NCBI RefSeq assembly: GCF_001039355.2
Contig: NW_019775379.1
Coordinates: 423,694 to 463,020, forward strand
DNA length: 39,327 bases
Source: Lingula anatina
Taxonomy: Eukaryota; Brachiopoda; Lingulata; Lingulida; Lingulidae
Reading direction: 5' to 3'
Shown: in pieces, positions 1 to 10,600 of the stretch
Numbering within the stretch: the first letter of the stretch is position 1
How the letters are laid out: each line of letters opens with the position of its first letter
The notes under the pieces: generated by a model
Databases searched by the model: none
Told to the model about the DNA's origin: nothing
Seen by the model: the letters and a program-made list of their open reading frames with translations, nothing else
Translations under genes and position numbers: made by a program

Positions 1-178
1 TTTCACTCTGTAAAGACAGTAGGGCAATGATTGTTTATATACCCCTCTGTACTAACACCCCACCCCCCAACCTTCAGCCTAATACTTTGTGCTAACACCC
101 CTACCCACCCGACCACCTGCCCACCCCCTCTTACCAGGCTTCTCAGTGTCATGTGTTTGGTGTGTGTTTCTGTTGCAG

Positions 179-346
179 TTTCACAGCCATCAGATCATGC
201 ACTGTAGCGTGCTGCTTGGCGCACTGCTCAGTTATTACGGAATGCTGGAGCTGGCTCACAATGTGCTGGGGGCTGGAGACTGCACTGCTACTGCTGTTAC
301 TGCTACTGCTACTGCTGCTACTGCTGCTGTACCCTCGTCATACTAA
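179..346 (+). CDS. AdipoR/PAQR-like receptor, candidate 3'-terminal exon A (partial gene)
   Basis: This exon encodes the C-terminal end (55 residues plus TAA) of a seven-helix adiponectin-receptor-like protein. A polypyrimidine/TTGCAG acceptor ends at 178, and the reading frame opens directly with F-H-S-H-Q-I-M-H. In AdipoR proteins the matching S-H-Q-I-F-H segment of helix VII carries two of the three zinc-binding histidines; both histidines are kept here. The helix continues with small and hydrophobic residues and a G-D-C near its end, as in the family. After G-D-C the exon runs into a Thr/Ala-rich tail encoded by a CTA/CTG repeat, making it longer than exon B. Upstream exons are outside the window. 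AATAAA signals at 668-673 and 845-850 could end this transcript. It could be an alternative last exon of the same gene as exon B, the end of a separate paralogue, or a decaying duplicate. Confidence 0.7.
   Translation, partial: FHSHQIMHCSVLLGALLSYYGMLELAHNVLGAGDCTATAVTATATAATAAVPSSY
283..335 (+). repeat. CTA/CTG trinucleotide repeat inside coding exon A
   Basis: An interrupted run of ACTGCT/GCTACT triplets lies in frame at the end of AdipoR-like exon A and encodes a Thr/Ala/Val-rich tail. Such runs vary in length, so the C-terminal tail may differ between alleles. Confidence 0.85.
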
Positions 347-1318
347 TATTGCTTCTCTCGAGTTGCTGACTTACAGGTGGTGGAGTGGTTGTTGTTTGTT
401 GTTGCAATGTTGTGTTTTTGTTTTCATAGGAGGCTGGTCTCATGTTGGCACGTGAAATTTGAAAAAAAAAAGTTCCTTGAAAGAAAATTTAATTTCCTGC
501 TAATATTTGGCCAGGGGCTCAATGTGATTAATTTTGATCAAACATCAGTTGATTAAAGTTAAGGATATAGTAATGAGTTAAATCATGCCACATGGAGACC
601 AGCTTTGAATAGAATTGGCTAACTTTATATCACCCCCCCCCTCAAAAAAAATAAGATTAATAATAACAATAAATAAATGAACGAATAGATTAAGTTAATT
701 AACAAAAAAAGGACATCTGAGTAAGTGTTCAATTCAAAGTCTGTGTTCAGAAAACATCAGCGTCAATATTGATCAGTTAATTTCCATAGTAAGGGGAAAG
801 GAAATGACTGAGTCATATTGGTATTTTCTTTACCATAATTTCTGAATAAAAGTGTTTACTTAAATTCCCCATGCCTGTGGTTTCCAGGTAAAGTTAGTAC
901 CTAATTCCTCAAATGTATTTTTTCAAATAATAACTATTGTTTGCTTTATAGGTATGTTTTTTATATAATTTTTTTTATTGTACTAATCTTGTAATTTTCC
1001 TTTTTCAGTTTTTTGTTCAATATTTTGGTGTTTTTTTCTTACTATTTTGTATTTTATTATAGCATTGTGATTGGAAAGGATTTTTTGATTGATTCAGTGT
1101 ATCTTTTATGATTCAAAGAAGAGACCTTGGTTATGTTTGCTGCAAAAATTTATCCACTGGACGTTGCATTCAGTGAAAACGTGTGAAGCTTTTTATGAAT
1201 GATTATTTATGTATTTTTTTGTAAAATCACCCGTTATGCATTTTATTAACACACTTATTTGATTCAGAACAACAAATGCCACACAATTTTCATGTCATTG
1301 TCCTATTATTATTTCCAG
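347..1318. other. Noncoding stretch between the two AdipoR-like terminal exons
   Basis: No coding exon is recognisable. The stretch is AT-rich with homopolymer runs. AATAAA hexamers at 668-673 and 845-850 are plausible poly(A) signals for a transcript ending in exon A. The last 40 bases form the pyrimidine-rich acceptor of exon B, ending ATTTCCAG at 1318. Confidence 0.6.
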
Positions 1319-1444
1319 TTCCAAAGCCACCAGATATTCCATATGTTTGTACTGGCAGGGGCATTTGTCCACTATCATGGAATATCAGAGATAGCCAACT
1401 ATAGACTCACCTTGGGAGACTGTGTAGAGGCAGTGGTGGCTTAA
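1319..1444 (+). CDS. AdipoR/PAQR-like receptor, candidate 3'-terminal exon B (partial gene)
   Basis: This exon encodes the last 41 residues plus TAA of an adiponectin-receptor-like seven-transmembrane protein. It starts immediately after an ATTTCCAG acceptor with F-Q-S-H-Q-I-F-H, which matches the helix VII zinc-site motif of animal AdipoR1/2, and both histidines are present. The following A-G-A-F-V-H-Y-H-G-I-S stretch and the Y-R-L...G-D-C end also read like canonical AdipoR, and the length (41 residues) is about the family norm. The frame and starting codon are the same as in exon A, 1.1 kb upstream, so either could be spliced to the same upstream donor. Known AdipoR proteins have an extracellular C-terminus and hydrolase (ceramidase-like) activity; that is family knowledge, not visible here. 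This is the more conservative exon and probably the ancestral one. Confidence 0.85.
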   Translation, partial: FQSHQIFHMFVLAGAFVHYHGISEIANYRLTLGDCVEAVVA

Positions 1445-1781
1445 CATATGTATATATATACACACACAAGATACACGAGAGACAGGCAGACATACGGGCC
1501 AGTATGCATGTTTATGGAAACTGTAAACAGACTTGCATGCAAAGCACAGTACAAATTGATATGGCCAGCAGTGACTTTAGTAGCAGTGGTGACCAAAATT
1601 GTACACAAAAATCACACACACAGAAGTGCTTCGAAGTTTTCACAATCCTCGTTAGACAACTAAGAAAGGGGAAGATGCAAAAATCTCTCACTAGCACACA
1701 CATACATGCTTGTTTGTTTTTGTGTTTGTACGAGTGGAATTGCATCGGAGTAGAAATCTTGGTGATATTACTAAGTGGCAG

Positions 1782-1843
<62 letters not shown>

Positions 1844-2663
1844 TTTTTTTCATTACATTGGAGGTCAACCTGCTTATAGTGATATTTATCTAGCAGAACA
1901 AAAACAAACTTAAAATGTAGTTTAATGCTGACATTGTTCTCATTATTTAAACAGAATTGATTTTTTGTATCATTTATCTTATATTTTATTGCCCATGTCA
2001 CCTTGATATTTTAATTTCCACTGTAAAAACTTAGTATGGGAAATGTAGAAAAATGACACCTTGAGCAGGCTATAATTTGGGTGTAAGTGTTACTGTGAAC
2101 GGACATTTCGGAAATGGTTCATATGGCGTGGTTCACTGGAGTATTTAGTTTATAATTACTACAGTGTGATTATCTAGACTGTTTTGTATTAATGGTTAGC
2201 TTGTGACCAAGGATGTAAACGTATTATATTCATTGACACTTGAATTCAACGATACCAACGGAATAGTTTTCAAATTTCCTAAAACTTTTCTAGTCTTGGT
2301 AGAAGCATTAGGATTACATCAGAAAAGTATTGGTAAACAAACAAACAAACAAAAAATAACAATGAAAATTACAGTTTAAAAAAAAAAACGTAAAAATATC
2401 GGGAGGTGTGTGGAGTTGCCTTTGCTGCAAGTTACTCTTTTGAATGGTGGAAAAGTGTTCGTTAATTTATTTCACGTTAGAACATATTTAATTAGGCTAT
2501 CTAAATTTTTTGGCGGGATTTTTTATCTGGAAAATGCACCTTTTCTTTGACGTCTATTATAGGGCGGGCCAACTTGTGAGCGTACCATAGTACGTGAGAT
2601 CGTCAGGAGAGAATTGGTAAAGTTCTCTGAAAATGTAGTGTATTTCAGCCATGTGTATATTAC
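1445..2663. other. Probable 3' UTR and intergenic DNA after exon B
   Basis: No convincing coding sequence is present. It starts with short CA/TA-rich runs and contains a long TA microsatellite (1783-1838). The first clear AATAAA downstream of exon B that I found is at 2923-2928, inside the duplicated block (second copy 4332-4337), so the 3' UTR may be about 1.5 kb. Confidence 0.5.
1783..1838. repeat. (TA)n microsatellite
   Basis: An uninterrupted AT dinucleotide run of about 28 units. Open frames across it on both strands encode only Ile-Tyr repeats and are artefacts. Confidence 0.97.
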
Positions 2664-4071
2664 AAAAACGACCACTGTGGATTGAAAATATATATTTATT
2701 GTTATCAAACTGTATTTAAAAACTCCTGTTAGCAGCCACCATGTTATAAGTGCTGGGTTTGAATATATGTACTATGTTCAGGGGGTGCTAATGAGGTTGT
2801 TAGTTAAAATACCAAATTCTGTGATACCCACATTGCTTGTTGTTTGTTAATGTTTAACGTGTAGTCCATGAAAGATGACTTGCTGAAATGCTGATTTTTA
2901 AAAAATTATTTATGATCACCCGAATAAAGGAAACTTAGGCTGATTTCCGTGTTGTGTTTATAAATTTTGAAAGTATGACCCCGCCGTGGGTGAAGTGAGG
3001 TATCAAGCGGTTGGAATGCAAATCGCAGTGGAAATCTGATCATTTCGTAATTTAGACTCGAGGACTTCTGCAAAAAAGGAAAAATTCACTTCCAAATGGA
3101 GGAATATAAAATGCCTTCATTTGTTAATTTTTTATTAGGATAGTATGTCATACATGTATAACAGTTACTGTAGGGTTTGGAAATCAATTTGATTGTACAA
3201 CATAAGGGAATGAATAATCTACACTTGAAATATTATCTTTGTTTTGCAACAGGGCCACAGGTTGATGTTTCACTTGATATTCAAATATATATATGTTCCT
3301 GGCTTAACCATGAAACGGTTCTCTCCTGTGAGAAAAGTACACGTAATTAATCTGAGCCCTTGTTAGAAGGTACCTCCAATAAGCTTTTTTTACTTCCTTC
3401 TTAACCATTTCTCACACCAATTATTTTACCGACAGCGCAACAGGTATATAATCCTTTTTTTTTTGTAATAATGTGCTGAGCTTCTTACTATTTCAGATAC
3501 AGACTAGAAATCCATGATAACAGTAGAGATTTCGCGTTCAGCATGCGATTTTATACACCGAGGAACGCGGAATACATTTTCTTTGGCTTGATTCCATTTA
3601 CACATAAGATGCACAATTTAAAACTTATGTACGTATAATGTTGAACAAAATTAAAACAACGTGTCTTCAGTGCACCTCCATATATTTGGAGTAAAGAATG
3701 TATTCCATCCTTTTAAAAATAAGACGTTTTGTAGAGCTTAGCATTAATGAATTGTATAACACTAGTGAACACATGAGCGGTAGTCATACATGTAATAAGT
3801 CACGTATCTTGTCGAAACGATTTTTTTTTTCAAATTAAAATATTACTTTAACAATATTAGTGGATAAAATGTTTCAAGTTTTAAGTCCCATTTCTCAAAC
3901 CCAGTGTCACAGATGGTGCCATTAATTGAAATTCCATTGAATCATCAGAGGCAATTTTCGATTTAAGAGACATTTCCACCCAAATGATGTATTTGGTGCG
4001 TGTTCCAGACTTTCATAATAAGACCCTGCTTCAGACAATTCCATCCAATGCTTGTCATTATACTCAATAAC
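2664..4071. repeat. 1.4-kb direct duplication, copy 1
   Basis: This block matches 4073-5497 almost base for base. Differences are a few single-base changes, one- or two-base length changes and a much shorter T run near 3453 (9 T against about 23). It ends at the single N at 4072. It contains no evident gene. The similarity level and the N at the junction point to two haplotypes placed side by side by the assembler rather than a true repeat. Confidence 0.95.
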
Positions 4072-4072
4072 N
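4072..4072. other. Single-N assembly gap
   Basis: The only ambiguous base I noticed in the window. It sits exactly at the junction of the two duplicated blocks. Confidence 0.95.
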
Positions 4073-5497
4073 AAACACGACCACTGTGGATTGAAAATAT
4101 ATATTTATTGTTATCAAACTGTATTTAAAAACTCCTGTTAGCAGCCACCATGTTATAAGTGCTGGGTTTGAATATATGTACTATGTTCAGGGGGTGCTAA
4201 TGAGGTTGTTAGTTAAAATACCAAATTCTGTGATACCCACATTGCTTGTTGTTTGTTAATGTTTAACGTGTAGTCCATGAAAGATGACTTGCTGAAATGC
4301 TGATTTTTAAAAAATTATTTATGATCACCCGAATAAAGGAAACTTAGGCTGATTTCCGTGTTGTGTTTATAAATTTTGAAAGTATGACCCCGCCGTGGGT
4401 GAAGTGAGGTATCAAGCGGTTGGAATGCAAATCGCAGTGGAAATCTGATCATTTCGTAATTTAGACTCGAGGACTTCTGCAAAAAAGGAAAAATTCACTT
4501 CCAAATGGAGGAATATAAAATGCCTTCATTTGTTAATTTTTTATTAGGATAGTATGTCATACATGTATAACAGTTACTGTAGGGTTTGGAAATCAATTTG
4601 ATTGTACAACATAAGGGAATGAATAATCTACACTTGAAATATTATCTTTGTTTTGCAACAGGGCCACAGTTTGATGTTTCACTTGATATTCAAATATATA
4701 TATGTTCCTGGCTTAACCATTACACGCTTCTCTCCTGTGAGAAAAGTACACGTAATTAATCTGAGCCCTTGTTAGAAGGTACCTCCAATAAGCTTTTTTT
4801 TACTTCCTTCTTAACCATTTCTCACACCAATTATTTTACCGACAGCGCAACAGGTATATAATCCCTTTTTTTTTTTTTTTTTTTTTTTGTAATAATGTGC
4901 TGAGCTTCTTACTTTTTCAGATACAGACTAGAAATCCATGATAACAGTAGAGATTTCGCGTTCAGCATGCGATTTTATACACCGAGGAACGCGGAATACA
5001 TTTTCTTTGGCTTGATTCCATTTACACATAAGATGGACAATTTAAAACTTACGTACGTATAATGTTGAACAAAATTAAAACAACGTGTCTTCAGTGCACC
5101 TCCATATATTTGGAGTAAAGAATGTATTCCATCCTTTTAAAAATAAGACGTTTTGTAGAGCTTAGCATTAATGAATTGTATAACACTAGTGAACACATGA
5201 GCGGTAGTCATACATGTAATAAATCACGTATCTTGTCGAAACGATTTTTTTTTTTCAAATTAAAATATTACTTTAACAATATTAGTGGATAAAAATGTTT
5301 CAAGTTTTAAGTTCCATTTCTCAAACCCAGTGTCACAGATGGTGCCATTAATTGAAATTCCATTGAATCATCAGAGGCAATTTTCGATTTAAGAGACATT
5401 TCCACCCAAATGATGTATTTGGTGCGTGTTCCAGACTTTCATAATAAGACCCTGCTTCAGACAATTCCATCCAATGCTTGTCATTATACTCAATAAC
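4073..5497. repeat. 1.4-kb direct duplication, copy 2
   Basis: Second copy of 2664-4071. It starts just after the N, ends at CAATAAC (5491-5497) and then runs into unique sequence. It includes a T run at about 4866-4888 that accounts for most of the length difference. The visible differences are of allelic scale, roughly one per cent by eye. Confidence 0.95.
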
Positions 5498-7613
5498 ACG
5501 AAGGACTTCTTCGCCGAGGTGATCGGGTTATCAGAGGTTGTTACACATCAACCGCGAAGCACCACGCCGTCCCTATTGCCAAACAAGTCGTTTCCTTATG
5601 TACGTTGAATACGAGTGGGACGCTAATGGGAGATGTTCGTGTGGTAGAGAAAATCGAAATGAAGTTCCGAGGTGTTGGAGAACCAAGCAAGCGACAGAGC
5701 GTTAGAGGTTATCAGACATCTTTTTCAAAAGAACAGGTCACGAACATATTTACCGAACTGACTTTGGTCGCTTCAGATACAAATACGTGTACAACAGCTC
5801 ACTGTTGGCTTTTTAAAATGGTGTTGGTTATTCAAGCACTTGTCTGTTGATTACTAGACGCTTTTCAATATGTTTATGACAGCGCACAAGAACAGTTGGA
5901 TCGAGCAACAGAGTCGACACAAATTAATAAATAATAATTGGCATAAACTGCGAAATCCGCTTTCAAATTTCAAGAGAGTGCGACAGTTATAACATTTCTA
6001 TTACACCATTGTTATTACATCTGAAATGAAATCTATCTCTCTCAGTCTGTCTCTCTTTCTCATGTAAGGCAATTAAAATTACCAGCGATGCTCCCTGAAG
6101 ACAAATGAGAAATGAAGTGATATGGTTCAATGTGTTAATTGATCCATCGGTCCTCGGCGGTGGCTTATTTGTGCTAGTACGAATAGATATCATTTCCACT
6201 GATAATGGAACACTACTTCTAATTTGCGGACGCGGACAAGTGCGTCTTCACGTAATGGCCTGCGTCTACAAGAGAGAATTCCAGAGCTGTGTAGAATGAA
6301 GCTTCGGTTTTTCTAGTCTTCAGTGGATGTCTTTCGTCTTATTATTGAGTTTGTTGTTAAACTGCAGTTCTTAAAGCTAAATGTCTTCTCTTTAGTGGAT
6401 GTCTTTGGTCTTATTAAATGAAAAGTACCTTTCAGTACATTTGAGTTTATTGTTAAACAGACGGATCAATGGCGAATGTGGGTCATCCTCTTTTCATCTT
6501 TTTTTTTTAAATTCCGTTTATGTTCCGTTTTTGAAACAAAAATTACCTATCGTACTAAGAGTCATCGCGTCAAATGAAAAAAATTGTACCACAGAAAGTA
6601 TGTCAAGATGACCTATTTACTCAGCTAAAATTCCACTGGCACATTTGATTATTTGAAGCTTCTGTGCTGATGATTCAAACGACATCGCTATCTCAAAATA
6701 TTGTGTTCCCCTTGTTGAAACACATTGTGGAAGACCGTAAAGGCTGTAACACATTACTGAAGACCTTAAAGACAGCAGGCGCTGATACATAATTCTTTTA
6801 AAAACGACAAAACAACGACGTCTTCAATATTGTTAAATTCCTAGAACTGGCAACCTGCTTGTTTTCTTACATAAAACAAAACAAGGTCACACCGAGGCAA
6901 CACCTGCTAATGCATAGGCACTGATAACTTGCATATATGTAAAGCTTGATCGATCATCAGCGTCGCACCGATACTCTCTGTTGGTATCAGTGCAACCTTG
7001 GTTGGCTTCTCCTTCGGTAATGCGTCTTCATGCCGCCGCGATTGCCGATGCAGTGAGGGATCAAGTACTATTAGATACCATCGTTCCCGGCCACGCTGTC
7101 AGCTATACAATATTGAAGACGTCGTCGGCTTAGACGAAAGCTGCTCTCAGTGGCAGATTTAGCGGGTTGGGAGTTACCTGGGAAATTTGATTGAGTTTGG
7201 AAATTCGAATGAGGATTTTAGAAAATAGTCAAAACTGTCACAGTGTTTGGGGTGTTTAGTCGAAGGTTGAGACGTTAGGTATGTGTATATCACCGTTACG
7301 ACAGTATGGTTAAGGAGTGAATTGACACTGGAGATATTAAAGAACGGCGACGGTTGTCATCACTTCCAGTGCTTTCCATTTGTGAGGTGCTTAAAATCGT
7401 AGGAAGATGTTCTAACTGTCACCGTCTATTGTGCGTTGGAATTTTCCTGCAGTGATCCAGTCAACGCAACAGAAGACATCGTTCAGTAAAAAACAATCTC
7501 AAGCAGCTTTAGCGACCACGATGAAGATCTGATCATCTACAGATTGTTGCTATATTCTATACATCGGAGACATTTAAATCCACTGGACACTGCGGACAGA
7601 TAAGAGATGACGG
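5498..7613. other. Upstream region of the Ly6-like gene, no coding exon recognised
   Basis: Short open frames of 60-81 codons near 5426-5850 resemble no family I know. A 19-bp inverted repeat (6815-6833 and 7107-7125) marks a probable small mobile element. The part from about 7140 to 7613 probably holds the promoter and 5' UTR of the Ly6-like gene. An out-of-frame ATG at 7607 opens a six-codon reading frame just before the start region. No TATA box stood out. Confidence 0.5.
6815..7125. mobile_element. Small inverted-repeat element (MITE-like)
   Basis: A perfect 19-bp inverted repeat, ACGACGTCTTCAATATTGT, at 6815-6833 and in reverse complement at 7107-7125, encloses about 270 bp without coding capacity. 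The size and structure are those of a miniature inverted-repeat transposable element. I could not identify a clear target-site duplication, so a large stem-loop of another origin is possible. Confidence 0.55.
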
Positions 7614-7637
7614 ATGGCTCCTGAGAGGGATTCGAAC

Positions 7638-10600
7638 ATGAAGTGGATTCTCTGCGTGACCGCTGCGCTCGTACTGGTGGCAGGGAAAGGTACGTTATAT
7701 AATTACATAATATCACGATACATATTAAAATCTTTGGTTATTAATATCAGGATTCATATCCGTTGGTGTTGTCCGGTATTTTCTATAACTTAAAGATTTC
7801 TAAAACATTATAGCAAGCTACTACCCGGTTTGTTATCGGTGGTTTGTTCTTGAAGCGAACGTAAAAACCCACACTCACCAAAACTAATACATACACATTA
7901 ATGGAGGCCATAATGTATACCCACATATTTATGATTTAAAAGTAAACCCGCATGAAGAGATAGCTTCTTTTGGAAATAAATCAAAATAAATGAAGTCTTC
8001 ATTTAGTGGCAGCAAAATTTTAAAATACGAGACAACATGAGTCTGAAGAATGCATTTATCCCCTAGAACAGTGCTGCAGATTTTATTCAGGAAATATAAT
8101 CATTCAAACATCTCTGCGTTTTTTTTTCTTTTATTATTTTATTTATTTATTTATTTTGGTAGGGGGGTTGTTGTTGTACAATTTGTCTTTTTCTTTCTGT
8201 TGCTGTCTAAATCCACGTTGCCTTGGTACTGCTGACGCGGTTCCACCAGATCGTGGTGTGTTGTGGTTCACTAATTTCTGTTTTTCAACTGCTTTGGGGT
8301 TATTTTCACGTACTGAGAACCAGTGCTAGATGCTAATTATCATGAAAACAAGAAATATTATTGCATTTATTAACTGGCTGCTCAGTGCAAAAAGTGAATC
8401 ATGCTTTAGAGCCACACACGTATATATAACTGAAGGTATTAAGAAATGAAATACCAAACACTGGTTAACAGCCGTATTATCCTCTGCTATTTCCAAGCCC
8501 CCCTACCTATTTTGTTCACTACTATAAAGATACATGTATAAAATAATAACCTAGAGAGACTGTAAAATATAATTTGTACACATTTTAGTGCACAATATTA
8601 AGTATGATTAAAAAAGGTATTTCAATACTAAAAGATTATGTAGTGGCGTCAACAGCTGCGTCAGTGTGTGGTATATGCATAGGCATACTGCATTTAGCGA
8701 TGTTTGTAAGCCCGAGAAGAACTGAGACGTTTGCTAATCATGTTTTGATTGATGAAAATTACGTAGCAACATCGATTTGTCAAAATATACAGCATCAGAA
8801 GCCCTAGAATTTTACATTAAAATTGCATCACTCTTTTCACTGCACTCGTAAGATGTCCTTGAAGTGACTGGTGACATTTCAGTACGTTTTTTCATATTCT
8901 GACAATGGAACACTGTCAAGCAGGCTATATTGCGTTTTCTGTTGTTATTGAATTAAATCAATTATCTGGGAAGCGGATGGTCTAAGTATCATTATACCGG
9001 TTGCTGAAAATAACACATTTATCGTTTTTAGTGAAAACTGCATTCAGCGAGCTAACAGCAACACGCGATATCCGAAACTGCACTATAAAGCATAGCGGCG
9101 AAGTCACTCATTGAAAACGGTGTGTGCAATCGCGTTGTCCAAATCGATTAATGGTCATTTTTCGACCATATACCAGTAAATCCACTTGCACGATCTCGGA
9201 TTTAACTGGGTTTTTTTTTTACCTAGGTGAACTATGTTTAACGTAGTATACAGTCTAATTCATTGTGTATTATCTATCAACCACAAGAAAAGTTTATATT
9301 TGGCACACAAATTCGCCTCTTTTCCCTTCAACTTGACCCAACTTGGCCAAAAAGCACCGAATGACGCAGGCCATAAGTACACGTACCTCAGGGCATTTCG
9401 CGTTAATAAAAGAGGCATACGAATTGGTAAATAGATATATAATAATGCACGTACTGATAATGAGACAATTGCCAATTTAAACGGTATATAATCGATTTGT
9501 TTTGAACATCGTCCATTGTCCATGTCACGTAGTCACTGATAAAATGGACGTTCGATTAATTCATTCAAAAGTATCAACTAGTAACAGCAACAACTAGAGT
9601 GCTTTTTTGTCGTTGCTGGGTTCAGCAGTTGAGTATGGACTATGATGGTCTTGGTTACATTTGAAATGAGGACAGGTTTTCTTTAAGATGGAATCGATGT
9701 CCAAGAAACACGTCAGCGCTTTTCTGGGAAGGCCAGCGTTCTTTGAAAGTTGCAGATGGAAAAGCTTCTATTGTAAACCCGTGTGAGGATTAATTGAAAA
9801 CATATACCTTTTCATTTCCGCAAATTTTTTACGAACTTGACTGAACACTCGGTAGAACCAGAGCGATAACGCATAATAACATGGACGTAAATATGTCAAA
9901 GATATATCTAATTTGTAACAATAGACACACGATGAAATATGGCAAAATAGAAATACCATCAAATCATATGGTTGCCTGCTTCAATCATTCACATGGATTC
10001 TACGCATTAGAACTTTCAAGTTTCTGTTTGTCTGTGTTTCTTTGATGTTTGTAGCTTGCAATCGCTATTCATGAATATACTTTTTGAGACAGTTTATTTG
10101 ACGATTCTGGGCTTTATGTATGTTCCTTTGAGTCACGCGTAGATGGATATCCTCTTTTAAACTACATTAAGCATGGAAGAGCTTAAAATAATACCATTAT
10201 AATGTCATAAATACCATTTAAGCTTTTTATTGACATTATTATTATGTTTGATAATAGACACGAATAAGACAATTATTTTACTTCAAACGTACCAGACCCA
10301 GTGGCGCTCCATAACTTTCACATCAAATACCAGTGAATTTAGGACCATGTTCATCAGTGTTGTATACCCAATGTGCAAAACCGTTGCAGAACCTCTTCAT
10401 AAAATAAAACTTAAATGAAAATAAAAAAAAAGTTAATATGATACTAACAAAGCTCCGTACATTCTTTTCATCTTATTTTAAACTTTTTGGGTATGAAGTG
10501 TTCCAAAGACTTGTAATGTTAAGTTGAAAATATAAGTTTTGATGGTAATGTGGATTGTTTTATATTTGTGATTGCCTATTTGCCGGCCACAAATTGTCTG

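Noticed and set aside
1504-2001. Several open frames across the TA microsatellite
   Set aside because: They encode Ile-Tyr repeats from the (TA)n run and exist on both strands.
2664-5497. Biological tandem duplication or LTR pair
   Set aside because: No LTR ends, primer-binding site or internal coding region; the single N at the junction and allelic-level differences favour an assembly artefact.
5426-5850. Two abutting open frames (60 and 81 codons) after the duplicated block
   Set aside because: No similarity to known proteins, they are in different frames, and the first begins within the duplicated noncoding block.
7626-7645. GGATTCGAAC resembling a tRNA T-arm
   Set aside because: No anticodon or D-arm at the right distance, and it lies in the Ly6-like start region.
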